The notes under the pieces are model-generated. The model was not told the DNA's origin and made no database searches. It was given only the letters and a program-made list of their open reading frames with translations. From Candidatus Woesebacteria bacterium GW2011_GWB1_38_8b (lineage in GTDB: Bacteria; Patescibacteriota; Microgenomatia; UBA8517), in NCBI GenBank assembly GCA_000993115.1, contig LBVN01000004.1:1-36786 (forward strand): 36,786 nucleotides of DNA, written 5' to 3'. Shown here one piece after another: positions 23,762 to 31,972 of this stretch. Positions within the stretch are counted from its first letter, which is position 1. Every line of letters begins with the position of its first letter. A program made the translations under genes and the position numbers.

Positions 23762-25672
23762 ATGGATCCGTTAAAGTCCGTTAAAAATTTTAGAAATAAA
23801 AAAGTCGGCATTCCTAAAAATATTTTGGGACGCAACAAAAATAACAAGAGGGTGGAAGTTAAAGTTAGGATTAACCTTTGGAAAATTCTTATAGCTTTTT
23901 TAATCTTCATTTTCTTTTTGCCATTTTTGATTTCCGTTTTTGAAGTTGCGGGCGGAAACGGGAAAGTAGATACCTCGCAGGCGATATCTGACATTAAAGA
24001 CGGAAAAGTAAAAGAGTTGATGGTTCAGGGGCCGAAATTAATAATTACTTACAATGACGGCTCAACAAAAGTGGCTACAAAAGAGGACAACGAAAGCTTC
24101 ACCGATATTTTAAATGTAGCTAAAATCGATCCGACGAGCGTTAAATATACGGTTGTTGACCAATCAGCGACGAAAGTAATCGGTGAAATTTTGGGAGTAC
24201 TTCTTCCGATTCTTCTTATGGCGGGATTTTTCTTACTTATTCTTCGTTCGCAAAATAAAGGAGCACAGGATATTTTCTCTTTTGGTCGCAGCAAAGCAAA
24301 GCTTTTTGCAAAAGGAAAACAGTCTGTAACGTTTGCCGATGTTGCTGGAATTAATGATGCAAAAAAAGAGTTGGAAGAAATAGTTGACTTTCTAAAGAAC
24401 CCCACTAAATACCGAAAGATTGGTGCAAGAACTCCCAAAGGAGTACTTTTGTTTGGACCGGCTGGGGTTGGAAAGACCCTTTTGGCACGGGCGGTTGCAG
24501 GAGAGGCGGGGGTACCATTTTTCTCAATGGCGGGGTCCGAATTTATGGAAATGTTGGTTGGAGTTGGCGCATCGCGTGTACGCGATCTTTTTGCAACTGC
24601 AAAAGCGTCGGCCCCGGCAATTATTTTTATTGACGAAATTGATGCAATCGGAAGACAACGTGGTCGGGGACTAATGGGAGGACATGACGAGCGTGAGCAA
24701 ACCTTAAACCAGATTTTGGTTGAGATGGACGGATTTACTCCGAACGATAATGTTGTAGTTGTTGCTGCAACGAACCGCGGGGACTTACTTGACCCGGCAC
24801 TTCTTCGCCCCGGGCGCTTTGACAGGCGTGTAATGCTAGATATGCCCGACAAAGAAGGCCGTGAAGCAATTTTAAAAATTCATGCACGGGGCAAAAGATT
24901 TGTAAAAAATATTAATTGGGAGGGGGTTGCCGACCGCACTGTAGGATTTTCGGGAGCTGATTTGGAAAATATGTTGAACGAAGCTGCGATTTTAGCAGCC
25001 CGTGAAGATAAAGAAGATATTGAGCAGGAAGATATTGAAGAAGCAGCAACTAAAGTTAAATTAGGACCTGCAAAAAAGAGACTTCAATCCATAGAAGATA
25101 AAAAAATTACTGCTTATCATGAAGCAGGCCACGCTGTAGTCACGCACTTTTTGCCAAAAACCGACCCAGTCCAGAGAATTTCTATTGTTGCCCGCGGCAT
25201 GAGTTTGGGGCACACTTTTATTCCGCCAACTGCTGATCGCACTCACGATACAAAATCACGTTTATTGGAACAGATTGCTGCAATGCTCGGGGGGCGCGCA
25301 GCCGAGTCGAGTGTTTTTGATGAAATGACATCAGGGGCATCAAGCGATATTGAGCAGGCAACCAGAATTGCTCGCGCTATGGTCACTGATTTTGGAATGA
25401 GCGATTTAGGACCCGTTAATTTAGGTGCGCAATACGACGTTGATGACATGGGGAAGGCTCAGTGGTACGAACCTGCACAAATTAGCCAATCGATGCAGGA
25501 AAAAGTGGATTCGGAAGTCAGAAGAATAATTGATGAAGCCTATAAAAAGGCGCTTGCGATAGTTAAAAAAGAAAGAAAAACCCTTGATAAAGTTTCAAAA
25601 AAACTTCTTGAAGTAGAAACACTGGACCGTGAGGAATTTGAGAAAATTGTTGGGAAGAAAAATGGTGAGTAA
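23762..25672 (+). CDS. ftsH: ATP-dependent zinc metalloprotease FtsH
   Basis: 636 residues. Membrane helices at about 40-60 and 141-161 flank a small external domain. The AAA+ module has Walker A GPAGVGKT (232-239), Walker B IIFIDE (287-292) and the second region of homology ending GRFDRR (351-356). The protease has HEAGH (453-457) and the third zinc ligand Asp 529 ([11 protein letters not shown]). FtsH degrades membrane and short-lived soluble proteins. The pore loop is EMLVGVGA: Leu 265 stands where most FtsH proteins have Phe (FVG), the aromatic residue that grips substrate. The N-terminal ~35 residues form a basic extension longer than in E. coli. Confidence 0.97.
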   Translation: MDPLKSVKNFRNKKVGIPKNILGRNKNNKRVEVKVRINLWKILIAFLIFIFFLPFLISVFEVAGGNGKVDTSQAISDIKDGKVKELMVQGPKLIITYNDGSTKVATKEDNESFTDILNVAKIDPTSVKYTVVDQSATKVIGEILGVLLPILLMAGFFLLILRSQNKGAQDIFSFGRSKAKLFAKGKQSVTFADVAGINDAKKELEEIVDFLKNPTKYRKIGARTPKGVLLFGPAGVGKTLLARAVAGEAGVPFFSMAGSEFMEMLVGVGASRVRDLFATAKASAPAIIFIDEIDAIGRQRGRGLMGGHDEREQTLNQILVEMDGFTPNDNVVVVAATNRGDLLDPALLRPGRFDRRVMLDMPDKEGREAILKIHARGKRFVKNINWEGVADRTVGFSGADLENMLNEAAILAAREDKEDIEQEDIEEAATKVKLGPAKKRLQSIEDKKITAYHEAGHAVVTHFLPKTDPVQRISIVARGMSLGHTFIPPTADRTHDTKSRLLEQIAAMLGGRAAESSVFDEMTSGASSDIEQATRIARAMVTDFGMSDLGPVNLGAQYDVDDMGKAQWYEPAQISQSMQEKVDSEVRRIIDEAYKKALAIVKKERKTLDKVSKKLLEVETLDREEFEKIVGKKNGE

Positions 25673-25689
25673 TATATAATATTAGTAAT

Positions 25690-26063
25690 ATGGATGGGGC
25701 TGAAGGTCTTACTTTAAACGAGGATGGTTCACATTTAAATGCGGCCATTAGATCGTCCGTTCAAGAAATTGTTGGAAGTGAAGAGATGTCTCCGGAAGAA
25801 AGACATACCATTTTATTGGTGGTTTAGTTAGAGGGGCATTGATTGGATTAGGGCCTTCATTTGTTGCAGGTGCATTTGCTGCTGGTTCTACACCGGAGCC
25901 GAAATACAAGTTGCCCGTATTTATTGGAGTAACTATGGCAAGCCTGGTTACTTCTGGTGTAATAGGAGGATCTTCAGGTATGGGACAAGCGGAAGACGCA
26001 AGAGCAAAGTTTGCGCAACAATTAAAAGACAAAATATCAGAAAATTTACAAAAAAGCGACTAG
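25690..26063 (+). pseudogene. Small two-helix membrane protein gene with a frameshift
   Basis: ATG 25690 follows TATAAT (25675-25680) by 9 bases and encodes 45 residues ending at TAG 25825-25827 (…SPEERHTILLVV). In the -1 frame the same place reads FIGGLVRGALIGLGPSFVAG and continues for ~75 more residues with two membrane segments and a helical tail to 26063. No good start exists for the second part (only TTG 25839, inside the helix). One more T in the TTTT run at 25811-25814 would join both into a sensible ~123-residue protein. So this is a single gene broken by a homopolymer change, an assembly error, or a site of programmed -1 shifting. Confidence 0.6.
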
Positions 26064-26089
26064 TCCTTTAAAGTTTTATAAACAGTGTT

Positions 26090-26488
26090 ATGCAAGATGT
26101 ATTTGATAAATATTTAAGTGTCATCCTAGGAAATGCAGGCATCTCAAATACTGAGTCGGAAACGCTTAAAAGAGAAATTTATGTATGTTGGTTAGTGAGA
26201 GTGGGACGTCGTCTTGACTCTAAATTCACAAGTAGGCAAAAAGAAATTATTAATGAAATGCAAGCCAGTATAACTGAAGAAAGTTTTGATGAGGAGAAGA
26301 TGAGGAAATACTTAAAGGAGTATTTTAATTTAAGTAACAGTGACAACCCCCAAAATATTGAGGACGTTAAAGTTTTTTCGGAGGAGGCTGAAAAGATTGT
26401 TACACAGTTGTTAGACACATACTTCGTGAATGCTTCACCGGGAAAGATTGATAAAGTTAAGAGAGATTTGCAATTAATTTCTAAATGA
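26090..26488 (+). CDS. Helical protein of unknown function
   Basis: 132 residues, predicted all-alpha and charged, no membrane segment, no motif I recognise. ATG is 7 bases after TATAAA (26077-26082) without a Shine-Dalgarno sequence, so it has its own leaderless promoter although it starts only 27 bases after the preceding frameshifted gene. Confidence 0.6.
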   Translation: MQDVFDKYLSVILGNAGISNTESETLKREIYVCWLVRVGRRLDSKFTSRQKEIINEMQASITEESFDEEKMRKYLKEYFNLSNSDNPQNIEDVKVFSEEAEKIVTQLLDTYFVNASPGKIDKVKRDLQLISK

Positions 26489-26584
26489 TAATTAACTCTG
26501 CAATTGAATGATTGCTTTTCGAATATATTTAGGCTAATTAGTTGTTAGATTAATTGGGTCAATTTGAGTTAGAATATCTTCATA

Positions 26585-28069
26585 ATGTCTAAACTGGTTT
26601 TAATTGACGGAAACGCCATAATGCATCGCGCTTATCATGCTCTTCCTCCGCTTACTACACGCGACGGAGAACCTATTAACGCAGTCTATGGGTTGGTGTC
26701 AATGTTAATGCGCATAGTTACCGATTTAGCCCCAACTCATTTGGCAGTCTGTTTTGACCGCCCCGAACCGACTTTTAGAAAGCTGGAATTTAGTGCTTAT
26801 CAATCACATCGTCCAGAAACTGATAAAGAATTGTCTAGTCAATTTGAGAAAGCGCGAGATGTTTTGACTTCGATGAATATTGAGGTTTTTGAAAAACCGG
26901 GATTTGAAGCGGATGATTTAATCGGAACACTTGCAACACGGGCAACCAAAACTCAACTGAAAATCGACGAAGTAATCATTGTTACGGGAGACCGTGATAT
27001 TTTACAGCTTGTTGATGACGCGAAAAAAATTGCTGTTTTTATGCCTGTAAAGGGACTCGGCGAAGGCAGGATTTATTTCGAGCGAGATGTTGTTGAGCGG
27101 ATGGGAGTAAAGCCTTCTCAAATAGTGGATTACAAAGGATTGGTCGGAGATCCTTCAGATAATTACCCTGGAGTTTCCGGGATTGGACCTAAAACCGCAA
27201 TTAAGTTATTAGATAAATATGGTGGTTTTACAAATATTTATAAAAACATTGACGAAATTGAAGCGAAAACAAAGAATAAGTTGGAGTCGGGAAAAGAAAA
27301 AGGCGACATTTCATTTAAATTGGCGAAAATTATAACCGACATGAAAGTCGATTTTGATATAAAAAAGCTCGAAAATTGGGATTTGGCGGGAGAAGAAGTA
27401 ATTGCTGTTTTTAATAAAATCGGATTTAAGACTCTTCTTTCCCGAACAGTAAAAACTTTTGGGTTTGAAACTGAGAAGCCTCAAACAAGGAAAAAGTTGT
27501 CGAAAACCGAAGTAGAAAAAGTAGCTAAAATTCTTGCCAATAAGTTGTCCGGAAAAATTTATGTCTCCGACCCAAAAAAATCTTCTCCGAGCAGCAAAGC
27601 TCTCCGACCCGGAGGTCCGACCCGATGGGCAATTCGCGGAACGGCAAGTCTGGTCCTCCAAAACATAGAAATGGGTGTAGATGATATTGATTTAGTCTGC
27701 GATCAAAAAACCGCTGAATTTATAAACTCAGAATTTAAAAAGGAACTAGTAAAGAAAGTTGAATATTCGGAAACGGATAAATATAAATCATATTTTGGTC
27801 AGCTTATTGTTGACGGGATTTTGGTTGAAGTAATGGGAGAGTTGCAAATAAAAAGTAATAAAGGTTGGGGTGATGTTTATGACGGATCAGATGATGAAGT
27901 GAATGAGATTGAGGTTGGGGATGGGTATGGGTTTAAGGGTGAAAAAATTAAAGTTCGGGCTACAAAGCCGGAAATTGAGCTGAAAGTATCAGCAGAAATG
28001 GGAAGATGGAATGAGTTTCATAAAATGAAAAAACAAATTGGTTCAAAACTTCAAACAAGTTTGTTTTGA
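26585..28069 (+). CDS. 5'-3' exonuclease (PolA/FEN-type) fused to a nucleotidyltransferase-like domain
   Basis: 494 residues. Residues 1-295 are the 5'-nuclease domain of DNA polymerase I: LIDGNAIMHRAYHAL with Asp 8, CFDRPEPTFRK, GFEADDLIGT, VTGDRDILQLV and the H3TH region DYKGLVGDPSDNYPGVSGIGPKTA. No polymerase domain follows. Instead a Lys/Ser/Pro linker (about 300-346) leads to WAIRGTASLVLQNIEMGVDDIDLV, with GT (352-353), Asp 367-x-Asp 369 and a third acid Glu 415 (VEVMG), the pattern of the polymerase-beta nucleotidyltransferase superfamily (aminoglycoside- or AbiEii-like). The linker contains repeated TCCGACCC units. The nuclease would remove RNA primers and flaps; the role of the second domain is unknown. 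TAGAAT (26570-26575) lies 9 bases before ATG. Confidence 0.85.
   Translation: MSKLVLIDGNAIMHRAYHALPPLTTRDGEPINAVYGLVSMLMRIVTDLAPTHLAVCFDRPEPTFRKLEFSAYQSHRPETDKELSSQFEKARDVLTSMNIEVFEKPGFEADDLIGTLATRATKTQLKIDEVIIVTGDRDILQLVDDAKKIAVFMPVKGLGEGRIYFERDVVERMGVKPSQIVDYKGLVGDPSDNYPGVSGIGPKTAIKLLDKYGGFTNIYKNIDEIEAKTKNKLESGKEKGDISFKLAKIITDMKVDFDIKKLENWDLAGEEVIAVFNKIGFKTLLSRTVKTFGFETEKPQTRKKLSKTEVEKVAKILANKLSGKIYVSDPKKSSPSSKALRPGGPTRWAIRGTASLVLQNIEMGVDDIDLVCDQKTAEFINSEFKKELVKKVEYSETDKYKSYFGQLIVDGILVEVMGELQIKSNKGWGDVYDGSDDEVNEIEVGDGYGFKGEKIKVRATKPEIELKVSAEMGRWNEFHKMKKQIGSKLQTSLF
27566..27623. repeat. TCCGACCC repeats in the exonuclease-nucleotidyltransferase linker
   Basis: TCCGACCC occurs at 27566-27573, 27603-27610 and 27616-27623, within a stretch that also has CTCCGACCCGGAG (27602-27614) and GAGC...GCTC. 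It codes for SDPKKSSPSSKALRPGGPT, a low-complexity linker. The composition (GC-rich, palindromic) differs from the flanking AT-rich gene and suggests an inserted repeat. Confidence 0.5.
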
Positions 28070-28070
28070 G

Positions 28071-28081
28071 AAAGGAGGTGA
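28071..28081 (+). promoter_or_regulatory. Full-length Shine-Dalgarno sequence of the VOC gene
   Basis: AAAGGAGGTGA, identical to that of the gene at 21984, begins 2 bases after the upstream stop and lies 6 bases before ATG 28088. It marks an operon-internal gene and shows that the 16S anti-Shine-Dalgarno is in use. Confidence 0.85.
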
Positions 28082-28087
28082 AGAAAA

Positions 28088-28471
28088 ATGATAAAAGGAA
28101 TTGACATAATAACAATTTTTAGCGAAAGTGCAAAAAAGTTAGCTGAGTTTTATGAGAAAAAAGTTGGTCTGAAAAATAGTGAGGTTTTTGAGATGGGTGA
28201 AGGGGACGATGAAGCTTATATGTATGAGTTTAAAGGCTGCGGATTTGCGATTATTGATCACTCAAAAGTCAAAGGTAAAAATACAAATCCGGAGAGATGC
28301 ATTATAAATTTTGAGGTTGGCAATATTGATGAAGAAATTTCAAGGCTAAAAAAAGCAAAAGTAAAAGTGGTTCAGGATAAATATCACGTTGAAGGATACG
28401 GTTGGATTGCAACTTTTGAAGATCTGGACGGAAATTATTTTCAGTTTGTCCAAGTGAGAGCAAGTAAGTAA
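28088..28471 (+). CDS. VOC (glyoxalase/bleomycin-resistance) family protein
   Basis: 127 residues with two beta-alpha-beta-beta-beta units: IKGIDIITIFSESAKKLAEFYEKKVGL at the start and FEVGNIDEEISRLKKAKVKVVQD near the middle, ending WIATFEDLDGNYFQFVQ. The family includes isomerases, dioxygenases and antibiotic-binding proteins; the substrate cannot be told. The last metal position, often Glu, reads Gln (YFQFVQ), so metal binding may be lost. It follows the exonuclease fusion by 18 bases with a strong Shine-Dalgarno sequence, so the two are one operon. Confidence 0.8.
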   Translation: MIKGIDIITIFSESAKKLAEFYEKKVGLKNSEVFEMGEGDDEAYMYEFKGCGFAIIDHSKVKGKNTNPERCIINFEVGNIDEEISRLKKAKVKVVQDKYHVEGYGWIATFEDLDGNYFQFVQVRASK

Positions 28472-28520
28472 CTTATTAAGAAGCTGGCAACTTACATACA
28501 GTAAAGGTAAAATACCTTTA

Positions 28521-29648
28521 ATGAAGGTAGCGCTGGTTCATGATTATATAAAAGAATACGGTGGGGCGGAGCGTGTCTTGGAGGGTCTTCATAAAATTTA
28601 TCCCGATGCTGATGTCTACACCACTGTTTATTTACCGAAATTTCTAGGTCCTCACGCAGCGCGTTTTGAAAATTGGAGTATTAAACCCTCAATCCTTCAG
28701 TTAATTCCCATGAAGGGAAAAATGATCAGTATATTCCGGTTTGTCGAACCAATTATCTTTCGCCTCATGGACCTACGATCTTACGATCTGATAATTGTTT
28801 CAAAGTGTGGGAATTACGCTTCAATCAACTCGTTTCGAAAGCGTAGAGGCGCACTTCATATTTGCTATTGTCATACTCCTCCCCGATATCTTTATGGATA
28901 TCCTGTGGCGAACCGCTGGGATAATAGTTTTGTCCGTAAAACTCTATTTGTGTTGGGACGAATTCCTATGTATTTTATGCGCAAACTTGATTACATTGAC
29001 GGCCAGAAACCGGATTATTTTATTGCCAATTCCGCTGAAATTGCAGGTCGGATTAAAAAGTTCTATGCCCGCGACGCGATTGTTATTCATCCGCCGATTG
29101 ATATTCCGAAAATTAATATACCGGTTCCTATGAAGGACAGAAAATATTATCTGACGGGGGGAAGATTATCCAGAAACAAAGCTTTTGATTTGGCGGTTGT
29201 TGCATGTACAAAACTTAATTTGCCACTTAAAGTTTTCGGAAAAGGATTTGGGGGATATGGGGAAAACGATCTTAAAAAACAGGCTGGACCAAATGTTGAA
29301 TTTTTGGGTGAAGTTTCACAAGCGCAAAAGTGGGAACTTATTAAAAACGCAAAAGCCTATATTTCCCCAAGTCTACAGGAAGATTTTGGAATGTTAAATC
29401 TCGAAGTTAATGCGGGTGGAACACCTGTTATTGCATATAACTCCGGAGGAGTCAAAGAAACTGTTATTGACGGGAAAACGGGTGTTCTTTTTGATGAGCC
29501 AAATGTAGAGTCAATAGTTTCTGCAATAAAGAGGTTTGAAAAAATTGGGTTTAGTCCTGAAACTTTGATTATTCATGCAAAAAAGTTTTCGAGTGAGACG
29601 TTTGAGAAGGAAATAAAAAGGTTTGTAGCTGATAAGATTAGTAAATAA
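28521..29648 (+). CDS. Glycosyltransferase family 4
   Basis: 375 residues, GT-B fold. The N-terminal half starts MKVALVHDYIKEYGGAERVLEGL (nucleotide-sugar GT4 start with the GGAE loop) and contains CYCHTPPRYLYGY. The C-terminal half has YYLTGGRLSRNKAFDLAV and the donor site EDFGMLNLEVNAGGTPVIAYNSGGVKETV. Such enzymes build surface polysaccharide or glycolipid from mannose, rhamnose or similar donors; acceptor and sugar cannot be told. ATG is 7 bases after TAAAAT (28508-28513), so leaderless. It is followed by mutM after 6 bases. Confidence 0.9.
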   Translation: MKVALVHDYIKEYGGAERVLEGLHKIYPDADVYTTVYLPKFLGPHAARFENWSIKPSILQLIPMKGKMISIFRFVEPIIFRLMDLRSYDLIIVSKCGNYASINSFRKRRGALHICYCHTPPRYLYGYPVANRWDNSFVRKTLFVLGRIPMYFMRKLDYIDGQKPDYFIANSAEIAGRIKKFYARDAIVIHPPIDIPKINIPVPMKDRKYYLTGGRLSRNKAFDLAVVACTKLNLPLKVFGKGFGGYGENDLKKQAGPNVEFLGEVSQAQKWELIKNAKAYISPSLQEDFGMLNLEVNAGGTPVIAYNSGGVKETVIDGKTGVLFDEPNVESIVSAIKRFEKIGFSPETLIIHAKKFSSETFEKEIKRFVADKISK

Positions 29649-29654
29649 ATACTT

Positions 29655-30548
29655 ATGCCTGAATTACCTGAAGTAAATTCAATAAAATTACAATTGCAGA
29701 AATATTTGGTTGGACACACTATTGAAAAAGCCGAAGTCCGAAACACAAAAATTTTTGAAGGAAATCCGAAAGATATTGAAGGAGCAAAAGTAAGTGATGT
29801 CAGGAGATTTGCAAAGGTGCTCTCAATTGACTTGTCCAATGGTAAATCTTTGGTAATTCACATCAAGCTGACAGGCCAAATAATTTATCGCGGGCCGAAT
29901 CTAAAAAATCCCGGATCTTTATCAAAAAAAGTAGCAGGAGGAGTTCCCGGTCCACACACGTTAGTTATTTTCCATTTGGACAGAAGCGGCGTGCTTTATT
30001 ACAACGACATAAGACGCTTTGGTTGGATCAGAGTTTACGATACTGATAAAGTTGAAAAAGAAGGATTTGTAAATAAACTTGGACCTGAACCCTTCGGCGG
30101 TGCTCAGGGTAAACCCTTTGGTCAAGTTCAGGGAAAGCCAGAGCTTCTCACTTTAAATTATTTTCAGACAGTTCTTTCAAAAACAGCACGGGCGATAAAA
30201 GTAGTTTTAATGGATCAGAGTAAAATAGGGGGAGTCGGAAATATTTACGCTAATGACGCACTTTGGCTTTCCAAAATCAATCCACGAACCCAAGCAAAGA
30301 ATCTTGATGAGCAAAAATCCAAGGAGTTGTTTGATGCAATTCACACAGTCTTAAAAGCGGGTATGAAATACGGAGGTGCGAGTGAGCTTGCGTTTGTTAC
30401 CCCCGATGGGGCAGAAGGGCAATATCAGGAGCATACATTGGTTTATGGAAAACAGGGAACGATATGTAAAAATTGCAAAGGCAACAAAATAGAAAAGTAT
30501 TTTCTAAGCGGACGTGGAACTTATTGGTGCCCCACCTGCCAGAGCTAA
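29655..30548 (+). CDS. mutM: Formamidopyrimidine-DNA glycosylase
   Basis: 297 residues. Removes 8-oxoguanine and other oxidised purines and cuts the strand. N-terminal MPELPEV gives the catalytic Pro 2 and Glu 3; RRFAK supplies the conserved Lys 54; YYNDIRRFGW and GGVGNIYANDALW form the DNA-binding core; the zinc finger CKNC...CPTC closes the protein. An insertion at about 146-161 (PFGGAQGKPFGQVQGK) after LGPE is encoded by two tandem 24-base palindromic repeats and is absent from most relatives. It ends with an interlocked stop against the convergent glycosyltransferase gene. Confidence 0.95.
   Translation: MPELPEVNSIKLQLQKYLVGHTIEKAEVRNTKIFEGNPKDIEGAKVSDVRRFAKVLSIDLSNGKSLVIHIKLTGQIIYRGPNLKNPGSLSKKVAGGVPGPHTLVIFHLDRSGVLYYNDIRRFGWIRVYDTDKVEKEGFVNKLGPEPFGGAQGKPFGQVQGKPELLTLNYFQTVLSKTARAIKVVLMDQSKIGGVGNIYANDALWLSKINPRTQAKNLDEQKSKELFDAIHTVLKAGMKYGGASELAFVTPDGAEGQYQEHTLVYGKQGTICKNCKGNKIEKYFLSGRGTYWCPTCQS
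30090..30137. repeat. Two tandem palindromic repeat units inside mutM
   Basis: CCCTTCGGCGGTGCTCAGGG (30090-30109) and CCCTTTGGTCAAGTTCAGGG (30114-30133), 24 bases apart and each followed by an A-rich tetranucleotide. Each 24-base unit codes for eight residues (PFGGAQGK, PFGQVQGK), so frame is kept. The same unit type is present between genes at 20338-20357. Confidence 0.75.
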
Positions 30549-31648
30549 TTATCTGCCTTGTAGATCTTTATTAAATCTCTCGCGTAAGTTGTGACAGAGT
30601 GTTTTAAAGCCTCAAGTCGTGCATTTTTGGACATTTTATTCAGAAGTTTTTTATCACTTGCAAGCTTGATAATTTCTTCCGCAACTGCCCCTACTTTATT
30701 GGGAACAACAATTCCGTTTAAATTATTCGTAATTATCGATTCCAAATTAGAATTTTTTAAAACTCCAACAGGGACTCCACAGGCCAGAGATTCAAGGATG
30801 GTGATTGGCATTACCTCCGATGTTGAAGGAGTGAAAAAAATATCGGCTGAATTGTAAAGAATCGGGAGAACCTGATTGGGAACTTCTCCGCCAAGTTTAA
30901 CTTCATCTTCCAGTTTAAGTTTACTGATCCTTTGAGAAAGTTTTGCCCAGAGATTACCGGTGCCCACGATCAGCATTTCGAATTTAAATTTCCGTTTTTT
31001 TAACTCTCTGGCAATATCAATAAGAAATAGCGGATTTTTTTCTTTCTCAATTCGCCCTACATAAATAATTCTAAAAATTTCACTTTTTGGTTTTTTAATT
31101 GGGGAAAAAACTTCTGTATCAACGCTATTTAACATGAGAGTGGTATTTTTTACTCCGTGGTTTTTAAGTCTGGTTTGGGTTTCAGAGGATGGACAGATTA
31201 CAGTTTGGCATTTTGTAGCCAGATTTTTTATATCGTTTAAAATAAATTTTGAAGCTAGGAAATATCCTTTGGGAAAATAGTAATTTAAGTATTGTTCGTA
31301 ATTTGTGTGAGCGGTAAAAAATAAAGTAATACCAAGTTTTTCTGCAGCGCTGACAGCAAACTTTCCGATTACCAGCGGATGCTGAACATGGACGACATCG
31401 ATTTTTAGTTTTTGTAATTTGGACATGAGAACGATCGGAACTCCGAGCGGATACCTTTTAACTAAAGGATTTGGAAGTGAAGGGTAGCGTATAATATTTT
31501 TCTCCATATCCTTAAATCCCGGAAAAGAAGGAGCAAGAACAAAAACTTTGTGCCCGTTTTTTTCAAGTTCTTTTTTAAGCGTTTTAATATAGAAAGAAAC
31601 TCCATTTACAGTCGGATAATAAGTTGCAGTCACAAGGAGAATGTTCAT
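30545..31648 (-). CDS. Glycosyltransferase family 4 (second)
   Basis: 367 residues from ATG 31648. The frame extends 7 codons further, but these contain a TATAAT promoter box (31658-31663, minus strand) 9 bases before this ATG. N-terminal MNILLVTATYYPTVNGVSFYIKTL is the classic GT4 start; VVHVQHPLVIGKFAV and FFTAHTNYEQYLNYY are the acceptor side; the C-terminal half has IIYVGRIEKEKNPLFLIDIA and FFTPSTSEVMPITILESLACGVPVGV, where the donor-binding Glu appears. Likely works on membrane glycolipids, as PimB/MgtA-type enzymes do; substrate unknown. Convergent with mutM, 4-base overlap. Confidence 0.9.
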   Translation of the reverse strand: MNILLVTATYYPTVNGVSFYIKTLKKELEKNGHKVFVLAPSFPGFKDMEKNIIRYPSLPNPLVKRYPLGVPIVLMSKLQKLKIDVVHVQHPLVIGKFAVSAAEKLGITLFFTAHTNYEQYLNYYFPKGYFLASKFILNDIKNLATKCQTVICPSSETQTRLKNHGVKNTTLMLNSVDTEVFSPIKKPKSEIFRIIYVGRIEKEKNPLFLIDIARELKKRKFKFEMLIVGTGNLWAKLSQRISKLKLEDEVKLGGEVPNQVLPILYNSADIFFTPSTSEVMPITILESLACGVPVGVLKNSNLESIITNNLNGIVVPNKVGAVAEEIIKLASDKKLLNKMSKNARLEALKHSVTTYARDLIKIYKADN

Positions 31649-31657
31649 TTCTAGCGT

Positions 31658-31663
31658 ATTATA
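31658..31663 (-). promoter_or_regulatory. -10 box of the second glycosyltransferase gene
   Basis: A perfect TATAAT on the minus strand, 9 bases before ATG 31648. It decides the start codon against the upstream in-frame ATG and implies a leaderless message. Confidence 0.65.
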
Positions 31664-31742
31664 ACTCATTTCAAAATCACGAATCTCGCCAAAGGCGGAT
31701 GAGTGTAAGTTTTGAATTGGGTTATATGAGCTTGGCGAAACC

Positions 31743-31762
31743 TCAAAACCGACAGGTTTTGA
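31743..31762. repeat. Intergenic hairpin
   Basis: TCAAAACC-GACA-GGTTTTGA, an 8-bp perfect stem between the second glycosyltransferase gene and the 41-residue gene. Nearby CTCGCCAAAGGCGG and CTTGGCGAAACC form further palindromic pieces. It may end the transcript of the small gene, although no clear U-run follows, or be part of a dispersed repeat. The rest of 31670-31781 holds nothing else I can support. Confidence 0.4.
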
Positions 31763-31781
31763 AATAGCTCCTATACGCTAC

Positions 31782-31907
31782 TTATCTCTTTTTACTTTTT
31801 TTAGCTGGTCTTTTGGAGAATAATTTTTTTATCGCAAAAACTGTTGCCGCAGCCGCAACAAGACTTCCGAGAATTTGAAAAATTGGGTACTTATAATCTT
31901 TTGTCAT
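31782..31907 (-). CDS. 41-residue single-pass membrane protein
   Basis: ATG 31907, stop 31782-31784. Sequence layout: MTKDYKYPIFQILG, a hydrophobic helix LVAAAATVFAIKKLF, then a very basic tail SKRPAKKSKKR. The start lies 8 bases after TATAAC (31916-31921, minus), matching the leaderless pattern of neighbouring genes. It fills an otherwise empty 300-base gap and is divergent from recF. Too short for family assignment; the basic tail should face the cytoplasm. Confidence 0.55.
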   Translation of the reverse strand: MTKDYKYPIFQILGSLVAAAATVFAIKKLFSKRPAKKSKKR

Positions 31908-31959
31908 TAATTAAAGTTATATTTTTTTGAGCAGGACTTCAATAGGGTGTTCGTGCTGT

Positions 31960-31965
31960 TATAAT
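31960..31965 (+). promoter_or_regulatory. -10 box of recF
   Basis: A perfect TATAAT, 7 bases before the recF ATG. No Shine-Dalgarno sequence lies between, so the transcript starts at or next to the start codon. Confidence 0.65.
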
Positions 31966-31972
31966 TGGCTAC

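Noticed and set aside
24049-24852. 267-residue open frame on the minus strand inside ftsH
   Set aside because: Low-complexity Ser/Ala/Pro composition caused by the codon pattern of ftsH; the plus-strand gene has all family motifs.
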